From Nonomuraea sp. NBC_00507 (GTDB lineage: Bacteria; Actinomycetota; Actinomycetes; Streptosporangiales; Streptosporangiaceae), in assembly GCF_036013525.1 (NCBI RefSeq), contig NZ_CP107853.1:7006001-7070000 (forward strand): a stretch of 64,000 nt of DNA. Reading direction: 5' to 3'. The notes beneath the pieces were generated by a model. That model was not told the DNA's origin. It saw only the letters and a program-made list of their open reading frames with translations, and did not search any database. The position numbers and the translations under genes are program-made. Every line of letters begins with the position of its first letter. Within the stretch, counting starts at the first letter, position 1. Shown piece after piece: positions 51,979 to 59,860 of this stretch.

Positions 51979-52929
51979 ATGTCGCGCCGGAAAACGGAAC
52001 GGTTGCTCAATCTGGTGATCTGCCTGCTCGCCACCCGGCGCCCGCTGTCGGCCGAGCAGATCCGCCAGGCCGTGCCCGGCTACGACCGGGACGGCGACGA
52101 GGCGTTCCAGCGCATGTTCGAGCGGGACAAGAACGAGTTGCGCGAGCTCGGCATCCCCATCGACGTGGTGCGCGACCCGTGGGAGGACGAGCCGGGCTAC
52201 CGGATCGAGCGGCAGTCCTACGAGCTGCCCGAGATCACCCTGGAGCCCGACGAGGCCGCCGTGCTGGGGCTGGCCGCGCAGGTGTGGCAGCGCGCCAGCC
52301 TGGCCGAGGCGGCCTCAGGGGCGCTGCTGAAGCTGCGCGCCGGCGGCGTGGCCACCGACCAGCCTGTCGGCACCGGGGCCCTGGAGTTGCGCGTCGACAC
52401 CCGCGACCCGGCCTTTCCCGCGCTGTGGGACGCCGTACGCGACCAGCGGGTCGTGCGCTTCGACTACCGCGGCGCCGGCAGCGAGAGCGTGCGCAGCCGC
52501 ACCGTGGAGCCGTGGGGCGTGGTCAGCCGCCGCGGCAAGTGGTATCTGGCGGGCTTCGACCGCGACCGGCAGGCACCGCGCGCCTTCCGGCTCAGCCGCA
52601 TCACCGGGCAGGTCGCCGCGCTCGGCAAGGCGGGCGCCGTGCAGGTGCCCGAGGGTGTCGACCTGCGGGCCATGGTCGGCTTCCCCGACGAGCCCATGGA
52701 CGAGCGGGTCGCCGTCGTCCGCGTGCGCCAGGGGACGTGCGAGGGGCTGCGGCAGCTGGCCAGGGCCGTGCATCCGGGCATCGACGGGTGGGACGAGGCC
52801 GAGCTGGCCTTCTCCGACCCCGAGCGGCTGGCCGGGTGGATGGCCAGCCTCGGCGCCGACGTCGAGGTCGTCGAGCCGCCGGACGCCCGCGAAGCGGTCA
52901 TCCGCAGACTGAAGGGGGCCATGGCATGA
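51979..52929 (+). CDS. pafB: WYL-domain transcriptional regulator PafB
   Basis: One half of the PafBC activator of the RecA/LexA-independent DNA-damage response in mycobacteria. The 316-residue protein has an N-terminal winged HTH (RRKTERLLNLVICLLATRRP, then DKNELRELGIPI). A WYL domain follows (VVRFDYRGAGSESVRSRTVE, then WGVVSRRGKWYLAGFDRDRQ) and a C-terminal WCX extension. ATG 51979 has GGAGG 10 nt upstream; GTG 51970 lies too close to the same site. pafC follows after 87 nt containing repeat copy B. Confidence 0.93.
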   Translation: MSRRKTERLLNLVICLLATRRPLSAEQIRQAVPGYDRDGDEAFQRMFERDKNELRELGIPIDVVRDPWEDEPGYRIERQSYELPEITLEPDEAAVLGLAAQVWQRASLAEAASGALLKLRAGGVATDQPVGTGALELRVDTRDPAFPALWDAVRDQRVVRFDYRGAGSESVRSRTVEPWGVVSRRGKWYLAGFDRDRQAPRAFRLSRITGQVAALGKAGAVQVPEGVDLRAMVGFPDEPMDERVAVVRVRQGTCEGLRQLARAVHPGIDGWDEAELAFSDPERLAGWMASLGADVEVVEPPDAREAVIRRLKGAMA

Positions 52930-52946
52930 GGGGACTGGTGTTCACG

Positions 52947-53019
52947 TGAGCGAGCGCAGCGAGCGAGCAATGAGACGCAGCAGTGGGCCACTCATGCGAC
53001 CGACGAAGGAGGGCGCATG
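52947..53019 (+). repeat. intergenic repeat element, copy B
   Basis: TGAGCGAGCGCAGCGAGCGA, then CAATGAGACGCAGC, then CGACGAAGGAGGGCGCATGA. Nearly the whole spacer between pafB and pafC matches copy A at 18232-18304, and its end provides the pafC ribosome binding site and start codon. Confidence 0.85.
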
Positions 53020-53988
53020 AGTGGGTCGGCGGATCGGCTGCCGAGGTTGCTGGCGCTGGTGCCCTACCTGATGTCCCACCCGGGGGCGCAGGTCGGCGAG
53101 GTGGCCGCGGTGTTCGGGCTGAGCGAGAAGCAGCTCATCGACGACCTGCAGCTCGTGTGGATGTGCGGGCTGCCCGGCCACACCCCCGGTGACCTGATCG
53201 ACGTGTCCTGGGACGGCGGCGAGATCATCATTGACAACGCCGACACCATCGCCAGGCCGCTGCGGCTCGGCATCGACGAGGCCAGCGCCCTGCTGGTCGC
53301 GCTGCGCATGCTGGCCGCCACTCCCGAGCTCGCCGAGGTGCAGGCCGGCAGTGACGCGCTGCCCCGGGTGATGGCCAAGCTGGAGCGGGCCGCGGGCGAG
53401 GGCGCCGCCACCGTCAGCAGCCAGGTCGCCGTCGACGTCGACGCCACCCCCGACGCGCTGCCGCGCGTGCGCGAAGGACTCAAACGGGGCCGCAGGCTGT
53501 CACTGCGCTACTACGTGCCCGGCCGCGACGAGGTGACGCCGCGCGAGGTCGACCCGACCCGGGTCGTGGTCGTCGACGGCCGCGCCTACCTCGAGGGCTG
53601 GTGCTACCGGGCCGAGGCGATGCGGCTGTTCAGGCTCGACCGGATGCTCGGCGTGGATGTGCTCGACGTGCCCGCCGACCCGCCGGAGGAGGCCGAGCCG
53701 ATCGACGTCACCCAGGGCGTCTTCCGGCCCTCGCCGACCGACGAGCTGGTCGAGCTGGAGGTCAGCGCCGCCGGGCGCTGGGTGGCCGAGTACTACCCGT
53801 GTGAGCAGGTCACCGAGCTGGGCGAGGGGCGGCTGCGGGTGGCGTTGCGGGCCCGCGACGAGGACTGGATACTCAAGCTGGCGCTGCGGCTGGGCGACAC
53901 CGGCAGGGTCGTCTCCCCGCCGCGGATGGCCGAGACCGTGCACCGGGAGGCCGGGCGCGCCCTGGCCCTGTACGCTCACCGGTCATGA
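53017..53988 (+). CDS. pafC: WYL-domain transcriptional regulator PafC
   Basis: Partner of PafB. The 323-residue protein has a degenerate N-terminal HTH (LPRLLALVPYLMSHPGAQVG, then GLSEKQLIDDLQLVWMCGLP), a WYL domain (RLSLRYYVPGRDEVTPREVD, then AYLEGWCYRAEAMRLFRLDR) and a C-terminal WCX domain. WYL domains bind nucleic acid or nucleotides that act as the damage signal. ATG 53017 uses the AAGGAGG of repeat copy B. Its stop overlaps the start of the small membrane-protein gene by 4 nt. Confidence 0.93.
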   Translation: MSGSADRLPRLLALVPYLMSHPGAQVGEVAAVFGLSEKQLIDDLQLVWMCGLPGHTPGDLIDVSWDGGEIIIDNADTIARPLRLGIDEASALLVALRMLAATPELAEVQAGSDALPRVMAKLERAAGEGAATVSSQVAVDVDATPDALPRVREGLKRGRRLSLRYYVPGRDEVTPREVDPTRVVVVDGRAYLEGWCYRAEAMRLFRLDRMLGVDVLDVPADPPEEAEPIDVTQGVFRPSPTDELVELEVSAAGRWVAEYYPCEQVTELGEGRLRVALRARDEDWILKLALRLGDTGRVVSPPRMAETVHREAGRALALYAHRS

Positions 53989-54140
53989 CGTGGATCTTCT
54001 TGACCGGCGGGCTCGTCCTGGCCGGGCTGGCCGTCCTCGCGGCCGCGGCCGCCCGCGTCGTGGCAGCGGCACGCGGGTTGAACAGGGAAATCGCTCAAAT
54101 TAACGAGCAATTCAGGCTGAAAGAGGACCTCAAGGGATGA
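53985..54140 (+). CDS. 51-residue membrane-anchored protein between pafC and tatA
   Basis: A small gene whose ATG overlaps the pafC stop (ATGA). It encodes 51 residues: one hydrophobic segment (MTWIFLTGGLVLAGLAVLAA) rich in Ala, then a basic and amphipathic tail (LNREIAQINEQFRLKEDLK) with heptad-like spacing that may form a short coiled coil. The tight overlap and good codon use indicate a real gene. The position between a DNA-damage regulator and the Tat genes is notable. I do not recognise a family. Confidence 0.7.
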   Translation: MTWIFLTGGLVLAGLAVLAAAAARVVAAARGLNREIAQINEQFRLKEDLKG

Positions 54141-54207
54141 GGCAGAGCCGCTGGCAGCGTACGATCGGGGGGAAGTACAGCACCGCTCTCACCATGAAGG
54201 ACGTCAC

Positions 54208-54519
54208 ATGAACTTGGGAGCTCCAGAGATCATCCTGATCCTGGTGGCGTTGGTCCTGCTCTTCGGGGCCAAGAAGCTGCCGGACCTCGCCCGTGGCGTC
54301 GGCCGGTCCCTGCGCATCTTCAAGGCCGAGACCAGCAAGATGACCGAGGACGATGACAAGCCGACGGTCGTGCAGGCCACGCCCGAGCCCCAGCAGGCGC
54401 CCGCGCCCCCGCAGCAGATCCCGGCCGCGCCGGTGATCTCCGCCGAGGAGCAGGCCCGCCGGCTCGAGGAGGAGGCCGCGCGCCTGCGTGCCGGCGCTCA
54501 GGCAGACAAGCGTCCCTGA
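54208..54519 (+). CDS. tatA: twin-arginine translocase subunit TatA
   Basis: Pore-forming component of the Tat pathway, which exports folded proteins. The 103-residue protein has the N-terminal membrane helix (APEIILILVALVLLFGAKKL), the LFGAKKLPDLARGVG hinge with the conserved FG and amphipathic helix. An acidic, Pro/Gln-rich, partly coiled tail (about 45-103) follows. ATG 54208 has AAGGA upstream. It lies 26 nt before tatC and is co-transcribed. Confidence 0.95.
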   Translation: MNLGAPEIILILVALVLLFGAKKLPDLARGVGRSLRIFKAETSKMTEDDDKPTVVQATPEPQQAPAPPQQIPAAPVISAEEQARRLEEEAARLRAGAQADKRP

Positions 54520-54545
54520 CCACCCCTCGTCCCCAGGACTGCTGA

Positions 54546-55460
54546 ATGGCGCTGCTGAAACGGTCGGGTCCCAAGCCCAAGCCGGAGCCGGACCCCGAAG
54601 GCCGGATGCCGCTCATGGAGCACTTGCGTGAGCTGCGCAACCGGTTGCTCATCGCGTTCGCCGCCGTGGCGGTGGGCCTGATCATCGGCTGGATCGTCTC
54701 CGGCCCGGTGTGGGAGCTGCTCAAGGAGCCCTACTGCTCGACCCCGCAATCGCGCCAGCTCAACGGGGAGTGCAGTCTGACCTACAACGGCATCTTCTCG
54801 TCGTTCTTCATCACGCTGAAGGTCTCGTTGATGGTCGGCCTCGTGGTGTCCTCGCCCGCCTGGCTCTACCAGCTCTGGGCGTTCGTCACCCCGGCCCTCT
54901 ACCGCACCGAGAAGCGTTACACGATGACGTTCCTCGCGCTGGCCATCCCGCTGTTCGCGCTGGGCGCGGCGCTGTCCTACATCATCATGGACACCGCCCT
55001 GGGGTTCCTGCTGGGGTTCTCCCTCGACGGCACGGTCGCCACCATCTCGATCGACGACTACCTCGACTACGTCCTGATCATGCTGATGATCTTCGGGGTG
55101 TCGTTCGAGCTGCCGCTGGTGCTGGTGTTCCTCAACATCATCGGCGTGCTGCCGCACGCGACGGTCGCCAAGCACCGGCGGCTGGTCATCTTCCTGATGT
55201 TCGTGTTCGGCGCCATCGTCACGCCCGGCGGCGACCCGATCACCATGATGGCGCTGGCGGCGCCGATGATCGTGCTGTTCTCGGCCGCCGAGCTGTTCAT
55301 GTATCTGCGGGAGAAGCGGCGGCCGCAGAGCGAGTTCGCGGACCTGTCCGACGACGAGGCCTCGCCCCTGCCGGAGGACACACCGCTGCCGGAGGACACG
55401 CCGCTCGACGACGACGATCCCGACAAACGCCTTGAAGAGGACTCCGGTCCGGCGCGGTAG
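54546..55460 (+). CDS. tatC: twin-arginine translocase subunit TatC
   Basis: The receptor for twin-arginine signal peptides. The 304-residue protein has six membrane helices. The N-terminal signature is MPLMEHLRELRNRLLIAFAA, with the conserved Glu and Arg contacts, and the long periplasmic loop contains SPAWLYQLWAFVTPALYRTE. The C-terminal tail beyond the last helix is long and acidic (about 265-304, EDTPLPEDTPLDDDDPD), a feature of many actinobacterial TatC. ATG 54546 is 26 nt after tatA. Confidence 0.95.
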   Translation: MALLKRSGPKPKPEPDPEGRMPLMEHLRELRNRLLIAFAAVAVGLIIGWIVSGPVWELLKEPYCSTPQSRQLNGECSLTYNGIFSSFFITLKVSLMVGLVVSSPAWLYQLWAFVTPALYRTEKRYTMTFLALAIPLFALGAALSYIIMDTALGFLLGFSLDGTVATISIDDYLDYVLIMLMIFGVSFELPLVLVFLNIIGVLPHATVAKHRRLVIFLMFVFGAIVTPGGDPITMMALAAPMIVLFSAAELFMYLREKRRPQSEFADLSDDEASPLPEDTPLPEDTPLDDDDPDKRLEEDSGPAR

Positions 55461-55528
55461 CGGACGGGGCACCGGGCCTCCGGAGCTCTCCAGGCCAGAA
55501 GAGGATTCCGGTTCCGGCCGATAGGCGA

Positions 55529-55534
55529 TAGGTT
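55529..55534 (+). promoter_or_regulatory. -10 element of a leaderless promoter for the lipid-kinase gene
   Basis: TAGGTT (TANNNT) ends 6 nt before the GTG at 55541, with no Shine-Dalgarno. Confidence 0.55.
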
Positions 55535-55540
55535 CCGGGC

Positions 55541-56428
55541 GTGTCCCCGCAAATCGCGCTGCTCGTCAACCCGGCCGCCCGCGGTGGCCGGACGCTGCGC
55601 CTGCTCGAGCCCGTGGCCCGCCGGTTGCGTGCCGGAGGCGCCGAGCTCTCGGTGATCGTCGGCGACAACGCCGCGGACGCGCTCGAACGCGCCTGCACCG
55701 CCGTCGCCGAACGCCCCGACGCGCTCGTCGCCTTCGGCGGCGACGGCCTGGTCCACCTGGCCGTGCAGGCCGTGGCCGGCACCGACGTGCCGCTCGGCGT
55801 CATCCCCGCCGGCACCGGCAACGACATCGCGGCCGCGCTCGGCCTGCCCTGCACGGACCCCCTCGCGGCGGCACGGACCGTCCTGCGCATGAAGTCGCGG
55901 CCGATCGACGCGGCCCGCATCCGCGCCGGGGGCGTCGAAGAGCTGTTCGCGGGCGTGGTGTGCTGCGGGTTCGACTCGCGGGTCAACGAGCGGGCCAACC
56001 GGCGCACCTGGCCGCCCGGGATGGCTCGATATCTGGTCGCGACGCTGGAGGAGCTGCGGTCGTTCCGGCCGATCCCGTTCCGGGTCACCTTCGACGAGGA
56101 CGAGGTGGTCGAACAGGAGGCCATGCTGGTGGCCGTGGCCAACACCTGCTCGTACGGGGCCGGGATGCGGGTGTGCCCGGACGCCCGGCCCGACGACGGG
56201 CTGCTGGACGTGGTGATGGTGGGCGCCATCTCCAAGCCGGAGTTCCTGCGGGCGCTGCCCAGCGTGTACCGGGGGACGCATGTCGGTCACCGGGCGGTGT
56301 CGGTGCGGCGGGCGCGCAGGGTGCGGCTGGAGGCCGCGGACGTGGTGGCGTACGCCGACGGGGAGCGGATCGGGCGGGCGCCGGTGGAGTGCGAGATACG
56401 GCCCGGGGCGCTGCGGATCATCGTTTAA
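55541..56428 (+). CDS. diacylglycerol/lipid kinase family protein (DagK/YegS)
   Basis: A 295-residue lipid kinase. It opens MSPQIALLVNPAARGGRTLR and has the catalytic-loop signature VAFGGDGLVHLAVQAV (GGDG), followed by VPLGVIPAGTGNDIAAALGL, the ATP/substrate-binding region. The C-terminal beta-rich half contains DARPDDGLLDVVMVGA. It phosphorylates diacylglycerol or a related lipid at the membrane face. GTG 55541 lies 6 nt after a TANNNT element and is probably leaderless. It precedes helY in the same order as in mycobacteria. Confidence 0.92.
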   Translation: MSPQIALLVNPAARGGRTLRLLEPVARRLRAGGAELSVIVGDNAADALERACTAVAERPDALVAFGGDGLVHLAVQAVAGTDVPLGVIPAGTGNDIAAALGLPCTDPLAAARTVLRMKSRPIDAARIRAGGVEELFAGVVCCGFDSRVNERANRRTWPPGMARYLVATLEELRSFRPIPFRVTFDEDEVVEQEAMLVAVANTCSYGAGMRVCPDARPDDGLLDVVMVGAISKPEFLRALPSVYRGTHVGHRAVSVRRARRVRLEAADVVAYADGERIGRAPVECEIRPGALRIIV

Positions 56429-56506
56429 GATCTACATTGTAAAGGCGTCCGGACGAGGCGGCCGGCGCGGAGGAACGGGCGGGACGGACCGGAATGGCGA
56501 TTTCGG

Positions 56507-56512
56507 TAGGCT
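56507..56512 (+). promoter_or_regulatory. -10 element of a leaderless helY promoter
   Basis: TAGGCT (TANNNT) ends 7 nt before the ATG at 56520; no Shine-Dalgarno is present. Confidence 0.55.
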
Positions 56513-56519
56513 GGCGGGT

Positions 56520-59255
56520 ATGACAACGCCAGCGGAACGCTACGCGGCCTTCCGTCAGAAGCACGGGGACGAAGGATCCGCACTCAGATCGTTCCGAGGT
56601 CTCTACGACTTCGAGCTGGACGACTTCCAGCTGGACGCCTGCCGGGCTCTCGAGGCCGGCGACGGCGTCCTGGTGGCGGCGCCCACGGGGTCGGGCAAGA
56701 CGGTGGTCGGCGAGTTCGCCGTCCACCTGGCCCTGGAGCAGGGCCGCAAGTGCTTCTACACCACCCCGATCAAGGCGTTGTCCAACCAGAAGTACAACGA
56801 CCTGGTCAAACGCTACGGCACCGCCAAGGTCGGCCTGCTGACCGGCGACAACAGCATCAACGGCGACGCCCCCATCGTGGTCATGACCACGGAGGTGCTG
56901 CGCAACATGCTCTACGCCGGGTCGGCCACGCTGGGCGGGCTAGGTTTCGTCGTCATGGACGAGGTCCACTACCTGGCCGACCGGTTTCGCGGCGCGGTGT
57001 GGGAAGAGGTCATCATCCACCTGTCGGAGTCGGTCCGGCTGGTGGCGCTGTCGGCGACGGTGAGCAACGCCGAGGAGTTCGGCGAGTGGATCGGCGAGGT
57101 GCGCGGCGACACCACGGTCATCGTCGACGAGGTCCGGCCGGTGCCGTTGTGGCAGCACATGATGGTGGGCAACAGCCTCTACGACATGTTCATGAACGAC
57201 GAGCTGACGCCGCGCATCAACCCCACCCTGATGCGGGTGACCAGGGACGCCGAGCGGCTGACCGCGGGCCGGGGCCGGCGCGGCTACGGCCGCCCCCAGC
57301 GGTCCCGGCCGCCGGACCGGGTGCAGGTGATCGAGAAGCTCGACGCCGAGGCGCTGCTGCCGGCGATCACGTTCATCTTCTCCCGCGCCGGCTGCGACGC
57401 GGCGGTGCAGCAGTGCCTGTACGCCGGGATCCGGCTCACCACCGACCGCGAGCGGCACGAGATCAGGCAGCTCGTCGACGAGCGCACCGCGCACCTGCCC
57501 GACGAGGACCTGGCGGTGCTGGGCTTCCTGGAGTGGCGCGACTGCCTGGAGCGCGGGCTGGCGGCGCACCACGCGGGCATGTTGCCGGCCTTCAAGGAGG
57601 TCGTGGAGGAGCTGTTCACGCGCGGGCTGGTCAAGGCCGTCTTCGCCACGGAGACCCTCGCGCTCGGCATCAACATGCCGGCCCGCAGCGTGGTGATCGA
57701 GAAGCTGGACAAGTGGAACGGCGAGACCCACGCCGACCTCACGCCCGGCGAATACACGCAGCTGACCGGGCGGGCCGGGCGGCGCGGCATCGACGTCGAG
57801 GGGCACGCCGTGGTGCTGTGGCAGACGGGCATGGACCCGCTGTCGGTGGCGGGCCTGGCCGGCACCCGCACCTACCCGCTGCGCTCCAGCTTCCAGCCGT
57901 CCTACAACATGGCGGTCAACCTGGTGGGCCAGTTCGGCAGGGAGCGGGCGCGCACGCTGCTGGAGGAGTCGTTCGCGCAGTTCCAGGCCGACCGGGCGGT
58001 CGTGGGCCTGGCCAAGCAGCTGCGCAAGCAGGAGGAGGCCCTGGAGGGCTACCAGGAGGCCATGACGTGCCACCTGGGCGACTTCCCTGAATACGCGGCG
58101 CTGCGCCGCCGCCTGTCCGACCGGGAGGCCGAGCTGGCCAGGCAGCGGGGCGCCGCCCGGCGCGCCGCGGCGGTGCGGTCGCTGGAGGCGCTGCAGCCCG
58201 GCGACGTCATCCGGGTGCCCGGCGGGCGGCGGGCCGGATTGGCGATCGTGCTCGACCCGGGGCGCAACCCGCGCGGTCGCGCCGCCGGGACGGGGCCCAC
58301 CCCGCTCGTGCTGACGATCGGCAAGCAGATCAAAAAGCTCGACCCGGCCGACTTCCCGGTGCCGGTCGAGCCCTTGGAGAAGCTGCGCATCCCGAAGAAC
58401 TTCAACGGCCGCTCGCCCAAGGAGCGCGCCAACCTCGTCTCCACGCTGCTGGCCAAGATGGGCGACCGTGACCTGGGCAAGCCGGACCGGGTCCGCGACC
58501 ACGCCGTGGAGGACGAGGAGGTCAACGAGCTGCGCCGGCGCATCCGCCAGCACCCCTGTCACGGCTGCGACGAGCGTGAGGACCACGCCCGCTGGGCCGA
58601 GCGCTACTACAAGCTGCAGCGCGAGACCGAAGGGCTGCGCCGCCGCGTCGAGGGCCGCTCGCACGTGATCTCCCGTACGTTCGACCGCATCTGCTCGGTG
58701 CTGGAGCAACTCGGCTACCTCGACGGCGAGGCGGTCACCGACGAGGGCAGCCGCCTGGGCCGCATCTACACCGAGCTGGACCTGCTGACCGCCGAGAGCC
58801 TGCGCCAGGGGCTGTGGGAGGAGCTGGAGCCGGCCGAGCTGGCGGCATGCGTGTCGGCGCTGGTGTTCGAGTCACGGGCCGCCGACGACGCCCGACGCCC
58901 CAAGATCCCCGCGGGGCGCGCCCAGGACGCGCTGACGGCGATGATTCGGCTGTGGGGGGAGCTGGAGGGCATCGAGTCCGACCACGGGCTGTCCACCATC
59001 AGAGAGCCCGACCTGGGGTTCGCCTGGGCGGCGTTCCGCTGGACGAAGGGGCACAGCCTGGACGCGGTGCTCATGGACGGCGTCAACGGCAACGAGCTGG
59101 CCGCCGGCGACTTCGTCCGGTGGATCAAGCAGCTGATGGACCTGCTCGGCCAGCTGGGGAACGCGGCCCCGCCCGGCAGCAAGATCAAGCAGACCTCCGT
59201 CAAGGCCGTGGACGCCATGCGGCGCGGGGTGGTGGCCTACTCCTCGCTCACCTGA
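56520..59255 (+). CDS. helY: Ski2-like DEVH-box helicase HelY
   Basis: A 911-residue superfamily-2 helicase, homologous to yeast Ski2/Mtr4 and mycobacterial HelY. Motifs are AAPTGSGKTVVGEFAVHLAL (Walker A), VMDEVHYLAD (DEVH box), LVALSATVSNAEEF (motif III) and TETLALGINMPARSVVIEKL, then QLTGRAGRRGIDVEGHAVVL (motifs V-VI). A long C-terminal region with a Ski2-like DSHCT end follows. It probably unwinds RNA in decay or processing. ATG 56520 is preferred as the start before the conserved N-terminus; the open frame to 56280 overlaps the lipid-kinase gene. Confidence 0.95.
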   Translation: MTTPAERYAAFRQKHGDEGSALRSFRGLYDFELDDFQLDACRALEAGDGVLVAAPTGSGKTVVGEFAVHLALEQGRKCFYTTPIKALSNQKYNDLVKRYGTAKVGLLTGDNSINGDAPIVVMTTEVLRNMLYAGSATLGGLGFVVMDEVHYLADRFRGAVWEEVIIHLSESVRLVALSATVSNAEEFGEWIGEVRGDTTVIVDEVRPVPLWQHMMVGNSLYDMFMNDELTPRINPTLMRVTRDAERLTAGRGRRGYGRPQRSRPPDRVQVIEKLDAEALLPAITFIFSRAGCDAAVQQCLYAGIRLTTDRERHEIRQLVDERTAHLPDEDLAVLGFLEWRDCLERGLAAHHAGMLPAFKEVVEELFTRGLVKAVFATETLALGINMPARSVVIEKLDKWNGETHADLTPGEYTQLTGRAGRRGIDVEGHAVVLWQTGMDPLSVAGLAGTRTYPLRSSFQPSYNMAVNLVGQFGRERARTLLEESFAQFQADRAVVGLAKQLRKQEEALEGYQEAMTCHLGDFPEYAALRRRLSDREAELARQRGAARRAAAVRSLEALQPGDVIRVPGGRRAGLAIVLDPGRNPRGRAAGTGPTPLVLTIGKQIKKLDPADFPVPVEPLEKLRIPKNFNGRSPKERANLVSTLLAKMGDRDLGKPDRVRDHAVEDEEVNELRRRIRQHPCHGCDEREDHARWAERYYKLQRETEGLRRRVEGRSHVISRTFDRICSVLEQLGYLDGEAVTDEGSRLGRIYTELDLLTAESLRQGLWEELEPAELAACVSALVFESRAADDARRPKIPAGRAQDALTAMIRLWGELEGIESDHGLSTIREPDLGFAWAAFRWTKGHSLDAVLMDGVNGNELAAGDFVRWIKQLMDLLGQLGNAAPPGSKIKQTSVKAVDAMRRGVVAYSSLT

Positions 59256-59271
59256 GCATGTTCATGGCTGT

Positions 59272-59457
59272 CTAGTCGTCGTGGCGGAGTCCGAGGACCG
59301 TCACCATCAGGCCCAGCAGGCCTGCCACGGCGGCGACGGCGGTCAGCGCGCCGCCCTCGAACCACAGGTGCAGCAGGCCGAAGCTCTTGCCGAAGACGTG
59401 CTCGGCGACGAGCGCGCCGAAGCCCTGAATCATGAGGATGATGCCGAGGAACGTCAT
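59272..59457 (-). CDS. 61-residue two-helix membrane protein
   Basis: A small membrane protein. MTFLGIILMIQGFGALVAEH forms the first hydrophobic segment, followed by a short loop FGKSFGLLHLWFEG and a second segment GGALTAVAAVAGLLGLMVTV. It ends RHDD. The frame is open to 59574, but the extra 39 residues have no membrane-protein character, and ATG 59457 starts directly at the first helix. Convergent with helY (16 nt). Function unknown; similar two-helix proteins are common in actinobacteria. Confidence 0.65.
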   Translation of the reverse strand: MTFLGIILMIQGFGALVAEHVFGKSFGLLHLWFEGGALTAVAAVAGLLGLMVTVLGLRHDD

Positions 59458-59570
59458 GCACCGATCGTGGCAGGCGTGGCGAAGCCTTTCATCGAACCAA
59501 AGTATCGGCCGTCCTCCTCCTCGGAACCAGTCCCCAGAAGCACCTTTGGTGGTCTGATTACCTACTTTAG

Positions 59571-59607
59571 GCATTCCATGGATTTACCCCTAATTTAAGT
59601 GGAATGC
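59571..59607. promoter_or_regulatory. AT-rich upstream region of the peptide gene with inverted repeat
   Basis: GCATTCCA (59571-59578) and TGGAATGC (59600-59607) form an inverted repeat around an AT-rich 21-nt centre. Further on, TTGCAT (59649-59654) and TTTATC (59672-59677) are 17 nt apart and could be a promoter. The whole 59540-59735 stretch is markedly less GC-rich than its surroundings. Confidence 0.4.
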
Positions 59608-59737
59608 GGAATTGCCTTTCTGGGCTGGGCCGGCGGGTCAAGTCTCTTTTGCATCGGTGAATATCTCGTGATTTATCAGAATTAGGGTGCTAACGTCCGA
59701 TTTGTGAATGTGTCGGCCATCCAATGGGGGAGGAATC

Positions 59738-59860
59738 ATGGCTAACACGCAGTTCACGCAAGTCGGGTTCCAAGAAGGATGGGGTTGGGGCCGACGGCGG
59801 GGGTGGCGACGACGCCGCCGCTGCTGGGGCAGACGTCGTAAGTGGTGGTGGGGGTGGTAA
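59738..59860 (+). CDS. 40-residue Trp/Arg-rich peptide (candidate precursor or leader peptide)
   Basis: A very small gene with a strong ribosome binding site (GGGGGAGG) 6 nt before ATG 59738. The peptide is MANTQFTQVGFQEG (residues 1-14) followed by 26 residues made only of 8 Trp, 11 Arg, 1 Lys, 5 Gly and 1 Cys, ending KWWWGW. The predicted net charge is about +11. It resembles cationic antimicrobial peptides with a short neutral leader, or a stalling leader peptide. Its stop (59858-59860) overlaps the start of an ABC exporter. Mixed third-base use (CGA, CGG, CGC, CGT, AGA) argues against a shadow of another frame. Too short for routine gene calling. Confidence 0.65.
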   Translation: MANTQFTQVGFQEGWGWGRRRGWRRRRRCWGRRRKWWWGW

